Positions 14,301 to 24,644 of a stretch of DNA of 64,000 nucleotides are shown here, one piece after another. Every line of letters begins with the position of its first letter. Positions within the stretch are counted from its first letter, which is position 1. The translations under genes were made by a program, and so were the position numbers. The notes below the pieces were generated by a model, which saw nothing but the letters and a program-made list of their open reading frames with translations, did no database searches and was not told the origin of the DNA. Origin of the DNA: Mytilus edulis (Eukaryota > Mollusca > Bivalvia > Mytilida > Mytilidae); NCBI RefSeq assembly GCF_963676685.1, contig NC_092345.1, positions 79,611,592 to 79,675,591 of the forward strand, given 5' to 3'.

Positions 14301-17300
14301 ACATTTAATACAGACAGTGAAGAATTACAAATATAAACATAAAAAAAACCCATAGTTATAAATGTTAATTAATGTAACCTTTGATGGACATGGACCTCAT
14401 TTTCGCAATTCTAAAGATTGCTTTATAAAGTCACCAATTTCTGTCAAAAGCTCAGATTTAGGATTTAAAAGTTGTTTTAGCTTTAAAAGTGGTTGATAAT
14501 TTGTAAAATCAGGATTTATATTATTAATCTTTAAAAATAAGCAATCTCTTAAAGTTGAGTTTAGTTTGCAATATAGAAAAAAATGGTATTATGGAAAATT
14601 ACTAAAAGTTTTTTCTTTCAGTTCTGAAAAAAAATTAATTAAAATGTAATACATTTGTACTACAATGTACTGCCATTTCCTTTACGAAAATTCAATTAAA
14701 TTGTGAACACACTTTTTAAGCGAATTATTTCTAATGACGGTAAGAATTGTTTTTTTTCTTTCTTGGTTTTCAAGGTATCATACAAATTAATCATATTTTA
14801 CAGGTTATTTATCTCATTGAAATTGCATACTTATCATGTTTGTACATTTAAAGTTTTCGTACAAAATGCTTCTTCCGTTATTTTATTAATTGGATTGTTA
14901 GATTATTTATTCAAATTTAACTGAATTTTAAGGATAAAACACTAAACAGTGGCGGATCTAGGGAGCGTAGATAGTGTACCCTATTTAATTACCCCCCTCC
15001 CCCACACACTTTTTCTATTCACAATTTAATTGAATTTTCGTAAAGGAAATGGTAGTACATTGTAGTACAAATGCATTACATTTTAATTAAATTTTTTTCA
15101 GAACTGAAAGAAAAAACTTTTAGTAATTTTCCAAAATTAAGGCAACTTGTAACAATCCTATATAGTTTGAAAAAGGTTCTTAAGATGTGGTACACATGAT
15201 TTATTTTATTTTGTTATAAATGAAAACAAATGAAGATCTTTTGACCTTCTACGTTTTTCGGTTTCCTAAATATTTCAGAGGCAGATACATTTAAAAAAAA
15301 AAGGGTGGAGCTTCAACCATGGAATAACATGAACATGAATATTTTGTACCATAGCTAAGTTCCGCCTTCTTTCCTTTAGATTCTAGTTGAGTTGCATATT
15401 TAATTAGCAAAGTATGGTATAACATCAATGTGCATATAATATACCATGGTTTTCCGTAAACACACTTTTTAAGCGAATTATTTCATTAAAACATCAAAAG
15501 AACAACAATGTGTCCTCAGTACACGAATGCCCCACTCGCACTATCATTTTCCATGTTCACTGGACCGTGAAATTTGGGTAAAAACTCTAATTTGGCATTA
15601 AAATTAGAAAGATCATATCATAGGGAACATGTGTACTAAGTTTGAAGTCCATTGGACTTCAACTTCATCAAAAACTACCTTGACCAAAAACTTTAACCTG
15701 AAGCGGGACAGACGGACGGACGAACGAACGGACGGACGAACGGACGCACAGACCAGAAAACATAATGCCCCTCTACTATCGTAGGTGGGGCATAAAAATA
15801 AAATTTATGTTACAATTCTTTATATGACATAAATAAGGATACTTACTCTGAGAAACTGAGCTGATTTGAGTAAAGGAACTTTGTTTCTAGTAGCCGAGCC
15901 TATTCCACATACTGAAAATCATTAAATAGTTATAAGAAAATATGCAATGCACTAAGATTATTTTGCAATCATTTTGTTATACAGAAGCTATTTATAACTT
16001 ATTATATGGTTTGGGATTTGCTCTTTGTTGAAGACTTCACAAGTGACCTGTGTAAGTTCTGTAGTTTACATCTTTGGTCTGTGGTGTCACATTGGCAATG
16101 ATACATTTGTACAACATCTCAGTATTTCTATAAAAATAAAGGAAAAGTCAAAGTTCAATAATGGAAAACAACTGTTGAGTGTACCCGGTTGATATTTAAA
16201 AAAAAATGACAAAAGTTATGGTGCAGATTTTACATGACATTGTCTATAGTCTTTTAATACACCTGTTAAAAAGTAGTCAAAAAGAGGGGATTGTCAAAAA
16301 TAACATACCAAATTCTTCATTAGATCATGAAACTAGTATAAACTGGTATAAATACTATGAGAGATGTTTTAATGAAAATGTGAAAATGTGGATTTCTACC
16401 TCCAACCACTGAACATTTGACTACAATCATTTATATATTATATAATAGTACACTTACCAACAATTCCTGAAGATTTATGATGGAGTCCTGCCACATAAGA
16501 GATTCTAAAATCCTCTGGAAGATATCTGTCACCTAAAACTGATAAATCAAAAATAGAATGAGCAAAAAAGGTAAATTATTATATAAATTTCCTGATATTC
16601 TTTAATCTACAAGATTGTTTAGATTTTAGATTTTTTTTTTTTTTAAAGTATAAATATGAAATATTTTCTAGATATTCGTTAAGGAGGATACAACTCAGAT
16701 TTTATATTTTCTATGTACATAATCAATGATAATGTAGGTTAAAAAGCAATAAAACCAAATTTAACATTAGAATAAAGATCTTTTGTTTCGATATTATAAG
16801 CCAACTCTATACACATTGAAAAGTTTCATCTATATTACTGGTTATGATTGAATTTTATAATGGAAGTCATTTTGTTCAAGGGTTAATACAAGTACAACCA
16901 CTGAACTACAGTTGTTATTTTCCTGTACATATAAACAGCATACTGAATTGTCTGAAATGTTACTAAACAGTACTGAATAGACTGCAAGTAAATCTTCTGA
17001 TCAGTACTCAATTTACCGCGATAAATTTGAAACTAATATTTTTTTAACTGAGACTTAACATGACTTAGTAATTTATTGTTCATTCTTTCCTGATGATTTT
17101 AAGATCAAAATGACCTTTTTAGAATCAAATTTGTTTACTAGCCATTGTTTTGTAGTAAAAAGCCAATAATATCCATACATGATATAAGTCACTGATATCT
17201 AATCTTACCAAGCCTATGATCACTGATATATTATCTTACCAAGCCTATGTTCACTGATATCTTATCTTACCAAGCCTATGATCACTGATATCTTATCTTA

Positions 17301-20300
17301 CCAAGCCTATGATCACTGATATATTATCTTACCAAGCCTATGTTCACTGATATCTTAACTTACCAAGCCTATGATCACTGATATCTTATCTTACCAAACC
17401 TATGATCACTGATATCTTATCTTACCAAGCCTTTGTTCACTAATATCTTATCTACCAAGCCTATGTTCACTGACAACTTATCTTACCAAGTGTTTGATCA
17501 CTAATACCTTATTTTATCAAGCCTATGTTCACTGATATCTTATCTTACCAAGCCCTTGTTCACTAATATCTTATCTTACCAAGCCTATGTTCACTGATAT
17601 CTTATCTTACCAAGCCTATGATCACTGATGTCTTATCTTACAAGTATATGATCACTAATATCTTATCTTACAAAGCCTATGTTCACTGATATCTTATCTT
17701 ATAAAGCCTATGTTCACAGATATCTTCTTTTATCAAGCCTATGTTAACTGATATCTTATCTTACCAAGCCTATGTTCAGTGATATCTAATCTTACCAAGC
17801 CTATGATCACTGATATCTTATCTTACCAAGCCTATGTTCACTGATATCTTATCTTACCAAGCCTTTGTTCACTGATATCTTATCTTACCAAGCCTATGTT
17901 CACTGATATCTTGTTTTATCAAGCCTTTGTTCACTAATATCTTATCTCACCAAGTCTATGTTCAATGATATCTTATCTTACCAAGCATATGCTAACTGAT
18001 GTCTTATCTTACCAAGCCTTTGTTTACTGATATATAATCTCACCAAGCCATGTTCAATGATATCTTATCTTACCAAGTCTATGTTTACTGATATCTAATC
18101 TTACCAAGCCTATGTTCACTGATATCTTATCTTACCAAGCAGATCTCACAAACATGTTTAACCCCGCCGCATTTTTGCGCCTGTCCCAAGTCAGGAGCCT
18201 CTGGCCTTTGTTAGTCTTGTATTATTTTAATTTTAGTTTCTTGTGTACAATTTGGAAATTAGTATGGCGTTCATTATCACTGGACTAGTATATATTTGTT
18301 TAGGGGCCAGCTGAAGGACGCCTCCGGGTGCGGGAATTTCTCGCTACATTGAAGACCTGTTGGTGACCCTCTGCTGTTGTTTTTTATTTGGGCGGGTTGT
18401 TGTCTCTTTGACACATTCCCCATTTCCATTCTCAATTTTATTTTATATGTTCACTGATATCTTACCAAGCCTATGTTCACTGATATCTTATCTTAACAAG
18501 CCTATGTTCACTGATATCTGAACTTTACAAGCATATGTTCACTGATATCTGATCTTACCAAGTCTTTGCTCACTGATATCAAGCCTATGTTCCCTGATAT
18601 CTGATATTACCAAGTCTTTGCTCACTGATATCAAGCCTATGTTCACTGATATCTGATATTACCAAGCCTTTGTTCACTGATATCTTATCTTACTAAGCCT
18701 TTGTTCACTGATATCTTATTTTAGCAAGCCTTTGTTCACTGATATCTTATCTTACCAAGCCTTTGTTCACTGATATCCTATCTTACCAAAGCATATACTT
18801 ACTGATATCTTATTTTACCAAGCCTATGTTCACTGATATCTCATCTTACCAAGCCTATGTTCACTTAGATCTCATCTTACCAAGCCTATGTTCACTTATA
18901 TCTTATCTGACCAGACAATATCTTATCTTATCAAGCCTATATTCACTGATATCTTATCTAACCAAGCCTATGTTCACTGATATCTTATCTGACCAAACGA
19001 TATCTTATCTTATCAAGCCTATATTCACTGATATCTTATCTAACCAAGCCTATGTTCACTGATATCTTATCTAACCAAGCCTATGTTCACTGATATCTTA
19101 TCTAACCAAGCCTTTGTTCACTGATATCCTATCTTACCAAAGCATATGCTTACTGATATCTTATTTTACCAAGCCTTTGTTCACTGATATCATGCGCGTA
19201 GCTACGTTTACGTCAAAACGCCCGGGCGTACACTTGGATTTTGAAAATAAAACAAATAATCGACATAGAATAAAAAAAACTGGTGAAAAGCACATCAGCC
19301 TTGTGCTTCTTTTTTCAATGGATTGTAATTTTGAATAAAAAGGACTAAATTTACTCAAATAGATCATTTAATATATTTGGTCGAATCTTTTGTAAAAGTC
19401 TGAATCTACTATGAATTCTACGTACTTTTCTTATATTTAAAGCCATTCACTATCTGCTCAAATTCGATATGATGTTTGTATTTTTGTCGAGCCTGTGATT
19501 TATGTCCTAAAAGCGAGATAAAGCGGCGTCAATATTTAGGTTCCGAATGTGGATAAATTCTTTTGAATGACTCTCCGTGAAATTTTACGAAAGTTGGACA
19601 GAAACTGTTTATGATCAAAAGAGTATCCAGAGCAATATAATAATGCAATTATAGCTTTAATTTTCCTGAATTTTAAGGACAAAATGTATTTCTTTCTGCA
19701 ATTAATAAGTGGTCGCAGTTTAGGCTTACATTTTTTTATTTCTCAATTACATTAACTACTTGTCGAACCTTTATTGAATTTATGAAAATGCAGAAGAAGC
19801 TTTTTCTATGACTAATGTTTAAAGCTAAAATTTTGAAAACATTTTTTTTCGTTCATTTTTCTGTTCTTTTCTGATAGACAGATAGCCGGACTCTTCTTTA
19901 CGCAATTAATTGTTTTACATGCTCAATTTATAAACCTTCATAGGTTGTCGTGAAATATTCCAGAACAAGAACAAAATATCAAAAGAAAATTTTAGATTTT
20001 TTTTAAATCCTTTTAAAGAAATGATAAATTGATTCACTTTTTGTGGGAAGAAATCCTAGGTGTTCCAGAATTTTTTTTATATTGCACCTCTTAGAAATAT
20101 TTTTTTTCGTGTTCATTAAAAGGTGCTTTTGTCGATTGTATGCTCACTCACGGCACCCTTTAAACTTTTTTAACAGTAATATTGGTTTGGACGTTTTCTC
20201 TAAAACCAATGACCATTACGATAGCTTCCAGTTTAACACGATGAATAAGCTATATATTTGTTTAGGGGCCAGCTGAAGGACGCCTCCGGGTGCGAGAATT

Positions 20301-23300
20301 TCTCGTTGCATTGAAGACTTCTGCTGTTGTCTGCTCTATGGTCGGGTTGTTGTCTCTTTGACATATTCCCCATTTCCATTCTCAATTTTACCATATTACA
20401 AAATTTAACCAAAACAAATAAACCATTTAGATTAAAAAGTATGTTGCTATCAATGATTTTTTACTGACATGAATCATTATGCATATGGTATCTCATTCTC
20501 GATAGCTTTCGGGGGCTTCGTCCCTTTCGAACCCACTACCAGCAGGTGCTTTAGCATTGAGCTGTTAGCCCCCTCATATCCCTCGCCAAGGTTCGGGCAT
20601 ACACGTAAAAATGACCCAGCTACGCCACTGGATATCTCATCTTACCAAGCCTATGTTCACTTATATCTCATCTTACCAAGTTTATGTTCACTTATATATT
20701 ATCTGACCAGACAATATCTTATCTTATCAAGCCTATATTCACTGATATCTTATCTAACCAAGCCTATGTTCACTGATATCTTATCTGACCAGATGATACC
20801 TTATTTTATTAAGCCTATATTCACTGATATCTTATCTAACCAAGCCTATGTTCACTGATATCTTATCTTACCAAGCCTATGTTCACTGATATCTTCACAG
20901 ACTGATGGAAGTGTGGTCACTGTTGGAGTAAAATATGAACTATGACCTTCTTCAGTGGCAGGCTGTAACTGAAAACTTTCATTCAAATCATCTGAGTATT
21001 CTTTGGTTTGGTATTCTGTAGATTTTTTCTTCACCCGCTCATATTTATAACATGGAAGAGCGTTTAAATCTGAAATGATAAAAATATTCTGTTATCTGTG
21101 GATATTTTCTTCTTCCTCTCATATTTATATAAAAAATACAGAGAAGTGGTATTATTGCCAAAAAGACAACTCTCAACTAAAGACCAAAATGACAATAAAT
21201 TAATAAGTACAGTGGTGATAGAGTTCTTCTACAGTAAGACAGTTGATTGATAGAAAATTAAGAAGATTTAGTATGATTGCCAAAGGGACAACTCTCCTCC
21301 AGACAACCAAATTATTTAGAAGTTAGTAAATAGTGGTCACTGTAGGGCCTTCAGCAATGGGCAACACCAATTCCATAGTCAGCTGTGAAAGACATTGATG
21401 TAACAAATCTAAATCAAGAAAAACAAGAAAACTAACTGCCTAACTGCCTGTGTAATTTAGTGGTGATTAGTTTTTATTGGCGGTGGAAGCCAGAGTGCCT
21501 GGAGGAAACCATCCTTTAATAAGGAAACTGACAATCCTAGTCAGTTAAGATTAGAGTCGAGTGTACCTTACCTGTGCCAGATTCTAACTCCTAAACTTAC
21601 TGTTAACCTGCAAGTGATATAGGAGTTTGACTACTAAGACCACTGGGCCACCAAGGCCCCTTAAAAAGTCAACCAGTCCATATACACATTTAAATACTAT
21701 GTACTAATTATCTACAAAGTTTCATGAAATCCAGTAGTATGGATTCAGAGAAGTTGAGATTTTCAACTGGGCATAACTTCAAGAAAAAAATGAACCATAA
21801 GTTCCTGGCAATCTGCACATCTACATATTATGTCCTTTAGCTACATGTACATGTATCTGCAAAATTCTGTTGTGTGGTATCAGAGGAGTTGGGATGATAA
21901 ACTTGTGCAGTAGTACAGGTATCAAAATTCTAAGTTATAAGTGACACAACTCCTAAAATATTTGCTTTCAATAAGAATATCTACATAGAATTTTAGAAAT
22001 TCAGATGACAAGAACAGGAGTAAATGAATGATGAACAGACAGACCCACAAATGGACTGGTCAAAAACATTATACACTTTGGAACTTAGTTCACTTGGGGT
22101 ATATAATAATCAATTCTTTACCTCCCACAACACAATGCACAAAGTAGAAATGGAAAATAACTAGAGGCTCTAAAGAGCCTGTTTCGCTCACCTTGGTCTA
22201 TGTGAATATTAAACAAAGGAAGCAGATGGATTCATGACAAAATTGTGTTTTGGTGATGGTGATGTGTTTGTACAATGTACATCTTACTTTACTGAACATT
22301 CTTGCTGCTTACAATTATCTCTATCTATAATGAACTTGGCCCAGTAGTTTCAGTGGAAAATGTTGGTTAAAATTTAAAAATTTTATGAAAATTTTAAAAA
22401 ATTGACTATAAAGGACAATAACTCCTTAGGGGTCAATTGACCATTTCCGCCATGTTGACTTATTTGTAGATCTTACTTTGCTGAACCTTATTGATGTTTA
22501 CAGTTTATCTCTATCTATAATAATATTCAAGATACTGTAATAACCCAAAACAGCAAAATTTCCTTAAAATTACCAATTCAGGGGCAGCAACCCAACAACG
22601 GATTGTCAGATTCGTCTGCAAATTTCAGGGCAGATAAATCTTGACCTGATAAACAATTTTAACCCTTGTCAGATTTGCTCTAAAGGCTGCGGTTTCAGAG
22701 TTATAAGCCAAAATCTACATTTCACCCCTATGTTCTATTTTTAGCCATGACGGCCATCTTGGTTGGTTGGTGGGGTCACCGGACACAATTTTTATAAACT
22801 AGATACCCCAATGATAATTGTGGCCAAGTTTGGTTTAATTTGGCCCAGTAGTTTCAGAGGAGAAGATTTTTGTAAAAGATGACTAAGATTTACGAAAAAT
22901 GGTTAAAAATTGACTATAAAGGGCAATAACTCCTAAAGGGATCAACAGACCATTTTGATCTTGTTGACTTATTTGTAGATCCCACTTTGCTGAACATTTT
23001 TGCCGTTTACAGTTTATCTCTATCTATAATAATATTCAAGATAATAACAAAAAACAGCAAAATTTCCTTTAAATTTCCAATTCAGGGGCAGTAACCTATC
23101 AACGGGTTGTCTGATTCATCTGAAAATTTTAGAACAGATAGATCTTGACCTGATTAACAATTTTACTCGATGTCAGATTTGCTCTAAATGCTTTGGTTTT
23201 TGAGTTATAAGCCAAAAACTGCATTTTACCCCTATGTTCTATTTTTAGCCATGGTGGCCATCTTGGTTGGTTGGCTGGGTCACCGGACACAATTTTTAAA

Positions 23301-23597
23301 CTAGATACCCTAATAATGATTTTGGCCATGTTTGGTTAAATTTTGCCCAGCAGTTTCAAAGGAGAAGATTTTTGTAAAAGTTTACGACGACGGACGCAGG
23401 AAGACGGACGACGACGGACGCCAAGTGATGAGAAAAGGGCCAGGTGAGCTAAAAACACTTCATCTCTACTCATTACCTCTAGCTAAATTGGCTTGTATTT
23501 TCTGTCTAAGAACTTTCTCTGACATTCCTTCTGGTTTGTATACACAAAACACTCCATTCAACAATCTTGCTGCCTGTGGAGCCCATTTGAATCGCAT
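5320..23597 (-). CDS. TRUB2: TRUB2-like TruB-family pseudouridine synthase (8 exons)
   Basis: Exons, in order of transcription: 23477-23597, 20872-21069, 16458-16538, 15847-15911, 13034-13115, 12062-12134, 9626-9765 and 5320-5678. All have GT/AG ends and compatible phases and sum to 372 aa plus stop. The start MRFKWAPQAARLLNGVFCVY matches the TruB N-terminus (LNGVFCVYKPEGM). The C-terminal LKSSAVCPQVRRIRHGHFTV followed by ALLRKDW is characteristic of TRUB2. Vertebrate TRUB2 (about 330 aa) acts in the mitochondrial matrix, in the group of pseudouridine synthases linked to 16S rRNA and mitochondrial mRNA; the basic N-terminus fits import. Oddity: motif II, where TruB enzymes carry the catalytic Asp (RLDAQASG in human), reads GLHHKSSG, so His-126 (codon 16480-16482) replaces Asp. 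Exon 2 ends inside the 31-bp minisatellite. Family assignment is firm; whether the protein is catalytically active is open. Confidence 0.9.
5945..6170 (-). repeat. Interspersed repeat family B copy
   Basis: It reads, on the reverse strand, AGAAGATGTGGTATGATTGC-like sequence with CTATACCATAGTCAGCTG, as in the copies at 6325 and 30590-30872. It lies in the last intron of the TRUB2 gene. No coding capacity is seen. Confidence 0.65.
6325..8905 (+). repeat. Family B element split by a 2.3-kb insertion
   Basis: The left part, 6325-6537, runs from AAAAAAGAAGATGTGGTATG to GCCTTATTTATATAAA. The right part, 8828-8905, resumes with AATGAACAAAAAACAAATAT and ends near ACAACCACTGAATTACAGGC. The uninterrupted copy at 30590-30872 (opposite strand) shows the same two blocks joined across a short A-run, so the intervening 6538-8827 is an insertion. 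Confidence 0.75.
6538..8827 (+). mobile_element. HINE/Helitron-like non-autonomous element, copy 1
   Basis: The left end CTAGAGGCTCTAAAGAGCCT contains a perfect palindrome (AGGCTCTAAAGAGCCT), followed by GCTCACC. The right end has a (GACG)n-type microsatellite at 8727-8785, the hairpin TGGCCCTTCGGGCCA, then GGTGAGCTAA, which inversely matches GCTCACC and ends in CTAA. The interior holds four tandem units of about 480-505 bp, each with GACTATAAAGGGCAATAACT (about 6770, 7247, 7750, 8250). There is no ORF. Subterminal inverted repeats, internal tandem repeats, a microsatellite, a 3' hairpin and insertion into an A/T run fit Helentron-associated elements (HINE/DINE-like). The class is inferred; the repeat structure is directly seen. 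Confidence 0.7.
9940..10870 (+). repeat. Degenerate dispersed repeat with ~200-bp sub-units
   Basis: Three or more related blocks recur, each with TGAGGTCAAGGTCA-like and CCATA(T/C)ACCAAATA motifs (near 9970, 10060, 10455, 10510, 10690 and 10745). A MITE at 10088-10335 interrupts one block. It lies in TRUB2 intron 7. No coding signal is seen. Confidence 0.55.
10088..10335 (+). mobile_element. Harbinger-like MITE, copy 1 (248 bp, TSD CTA)
   Basis: Termini are GGCCTAAATTAATATATTGT at the left and AATATTTTATTTTAGGCC at the right, with a further inverted match GTTTGTTTCCCCAA / TTGGGGAAACAAAC. It is flanked by CTA at 10085-10087 and 10336-10338. A second copy at 24645-24896 is flanked by CAA on both sides. 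A 3-bp target duplication and GG-starting inverted repeats are typical of PIF/Harbinger MITEs. There is no ORF, so it would be mobilised in trans. Confidence 0.75.
11757..11930 (+). repeat. ~28-30-bp tandem repeat with ATTGGTCAAA core
   Basis: Six to seven imperfect units contain TCTCATTGGTCAAACACAAA. Each includes ATTGG, an inverted CCAAT pentamer. It lies in TRUB2 intron 6, next to exon 6 (12062-12134). Any regulatory role is speculation. Confidence 0.75.
12481..12635 (-). mobile_element. SINE-like fragment
   Basis: It shares GGAAGGCAGAGTGCC-type sequence and CCTAGTCAATTAAG with the tRNA-derived SINE at 21470-21660, in the same orientation. The promoter head is not preserved here. It lies in TRUB2 intron 5. 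Confidence 0.5.
13851..13950. mobile_element. Fold-back palindromic MITE
   Basis: ACATATTTAAACAAACGAAT and its near-perfect inverse (GAGTTTGTTTAAATATGT) form a long stem around 13875-13925. The outer CCATG / CATGG bases extend the inverted symmetry. No ORF is present. It lies in a TRUB2 intron. Confidence 0.65.
14228..14577 (-). mobile_element. Non-LTR (LINE) 3'-end fragment
   Basis: On the minus strand, 14577 down to 14397 reads as an open frame ending in GDFIKQSLELRK and a stop at 14397-14399. This is a typical C-terminal tail of mollusc CR1-type reverse transcriptase polyproteins. A short 3' UTR follows, ending in a (TTA)n tract near 14232-14255. It is 5'-truncated, as expected of an incomplete LINE insertion. 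The family is assigned from recalled sequence. Confidence 0.55.
14589..15136. mobile_element. Inverted-repeat element, ~115-bp arms
   Basis: The arms 14589-14703 and 15019-15136 are near-perfect inverses; shared pieces include GTACTACAATGTACT and CCTTTACGAAAATTCAATTA. The loop of about 315 bp has no ORF and includes a CAGTGGCGGATC MITE fragment at about 14947. A direct repeat CACACTTTTTAAGCGAATTA occurs just inside the left arm (14708) and again at 15461, outside the right arm. Confidence 0.65.
15494..15797 (-). mobile_element. HINE-like family 2, copy with (GGAC/GAAC)n
   Basis: On the minus strand it starts with ATGCCCCACCTACGATAGTA followed by GAGGGGCAT, a terminal hairpin. A (TCCG/TTCG)n microsatellite follows, then a unique body ending ACTGAGGACACAT. 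It matches the plus-strand copy at 51496-51848. No ORF. It lies in TRUB2 intron 4. Confidence 0.7.
18141..18446 (+). repeat. Interspersed repeat family A, copy inside the minisatellite
   Basis: It runs from about CAGATCTCACAAACATG to CCATTCTCAATTTTA and contains GAAGGACGCCTCCGGGTGCG and TTGTTGTCTCTTTGACAC. Other copies are at 20255-20393, 27236-27481 (reverse), 34580-34676, 48858-48916 and 54080-54193. It interrupts the 31-bp array. No ORF. Confidence 0.75.
19191..20630 (+). mobile_element. 1.44-kb non-autonomous TIR element inserted in the minisatellite
   Basis: The left end CATGCGCGTAGCTACGTTTA and the right end ACCCAGCTACGCCACTG are imperfect inverses (core GCGTAGCT). GATAT flanks both sides (19186-19190 and 20631-20635), consistent with a target-site duplication in the repeat unit. 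The interior has no long ORF and contains a nested family A piece at 20255-20393. It splits the 31-bp array in TRUB2 intron 2. Confidence 0.6.
20255..20393 (+). repeat. Family A fragment nested in the 1.44-kb element
   Basis: It contains TTTAGGGGCCAGCTGAAGGA and CATTCCCCATTTCCATTCTC and matches the 3' part of 18141-18446. An internal deletion near 20320 removes part of the usual TTGGTGACC segment. Confidence 0.7.
21130..21440 (+). repeat. Interspersed repeat family B, two partial copies
   Basis: Two partial matches to family B (GTGGTATTATTGCC at about 21146 and TAGTATGATTGCCAAAGGGA at about 21269) are followed by CCTTCAGCAATGGGCAAC and TCCATAGTCAGCTG. It lies in TRUB2 intron 1. Confidence 0.6.
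21450..21660 (-). mobile_element. tRNA-derived SINE
   Basis: On the minus strand the head reads GGGGCCTTGGTGGCCCAGTG followed by GTCTTAGTAG. TGGCCCAGTGG fits an RNA polymerase III A box (TGGCNNAGTGG), and a weaker B-box-like AGTTAGAATC lies downstream. The body has GGTTTCCTCCAGGCACTCTG. A related fragment is at 12481-12635. Confidence 0.6.
22161..23450 (+). mobile_element. HINE/Helitron-like non-autonomous element, copy 2
   Basis: It has the same left end as copy 1 (CTAGAGGCTCTAAAGAGCCT) and ends CAGGTGAGCTAA after a (GACG)n tract. It holds two internal units about 510 bp apart (near 22405 and 22914). The 3' hairpin is damaged: AGAAAAGGGCCAGGTGAGCT lacks the first stem arm. The right end lies only about 26 bp inside TRUB2 intron 1, next to the exon-1 donor. 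Confidence 0.7.
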
Positions 23598-23944
23598 TGT
23601 TTATTATTTTTCTACAAACAAAAGATTGACAATGATTGACATGTTAATATAATGTCATAATTGTTCTCTTTAATTTTTGTAGTAGCTTATAATTCATTGT
23701 AATTAAGCTGTACTTTAAATTCAGAAATTTTTGCATGCATTTATTATTGTGATTTTGTCATTTAAAGACTAAAATGCAATTTTAATTTTTGTGATATTGA
23801 AAAATCATCCTGTTTAATTCACATAAAACATTTCAAAATGCAAGATTATATTATTGAGATGATAACCCTGTCTCATTTTTCGCATTAATAAAAACATCAC
23901 AACAATTTCTGAATTTACAGTACATGTACGGTCCAATAATTTAC

Positions 23945-24035
23945 AGAAAAGAGCGACCATTTACAGAAAAGAACTGAAAAGAACCGAAAAGGACCAAAAA
24001 GAACTGAAAAGGACTGAAAAGAACCGAAAAGAGGA
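23945..24035 (+). repeat. 11-bp tandem repeat (GAACYGAAAAG)n
   Basis: About eight imperfect units of GAACTGAAAAG / GAACCGAAAAG / GGACTGAAAAG form a purine-rich tract upstream of the TRUB2 start. Confidence 0.85.
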
Positions 24036-24644
24036 TACATGTACATACACATATGTATAATGTTTAAACAATGTGAATATGTTACAGTGAATTTGTATAA
24101 TTAGGGATTATGTAGAATCACTGACTAATTGTTAAGATAGCTGTCAATTGGAAGCCTCAGTCTTTAGTTGACTTCGTGATAAAGATGAGATTTGGTAGAG
24201 GCGAATTATAAAGATTGACGAAGAGCAGTGATAGGGAGAGAACCTTATACGCTTGCGAGCACACACGAACATTTCAAAGTTAAGATTGCCAGGCATGTTT
24301 GGGCAAACAAAACTTTAATGGAAAGGTACAAATATTTTGCCAGGTTCCGTCGATACAGTATTAAGACCAAATTGGTTAAGTCAACAGATGGCAGACGAGT
24401 GGTCAATGAAGCTAGGTCGAGAGGAAAGAAGGATTGAGGGTCAGAGGAAACGTGACAACTGCGGTAAAATGGCAACGCGTGCAGTTAATAAATTTTAAAA
24501 AACAAAACTGTGTGTAATTCAATGTATTTATATGTGACAGTAACAGTGTATATATATTTCTCAGCACGAACTACTTATGTTTCTTGTTTTTCTTTTTATA
24601 GGTAAAATACACTAATGAACCTGGAACACATGCATCAATGTCAA

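Larger units (their letters stand above)
17187..20892 (-). repeat. 31-bp minisatellite derived from TRUB2 exon-2/intron-2 junction
   Basis: Read on the TRUB2 (minus) strand, each unit is ATATCAGTGAACATAGGCTT then G/GTAAGATAAG. That is the last 22 nt of TRUB2 exon 2 plus the first 9 nt of its intron. Array blocks are 17187-18140, 18447-19190 and 20631-20892, roughly 60 units in all, interrupted by a family A repeat and by a TIR element. The functional exon end (20872) is the unit at one edge of the array. Because 31 is not a multiple of 3, and GTAAGATAAG brings in-frame stops, using a more distal donor would truncate TRUB2. Confidence 0.9.

Noticed and set aside
17187-20892. Regularly spaced short repeats resembling a CRISPR array
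   Set aside because: Units are contiguous 31-mers with no unique spacers, and the unit derives from the TRUB2 exon-2 donor in a eukaryotic gene.
24228-24437. 69-codon basic plus-strand frame
   Set aside because: Unrecognised, and no acceptor, donor or poly(A) context ties it to a gene.
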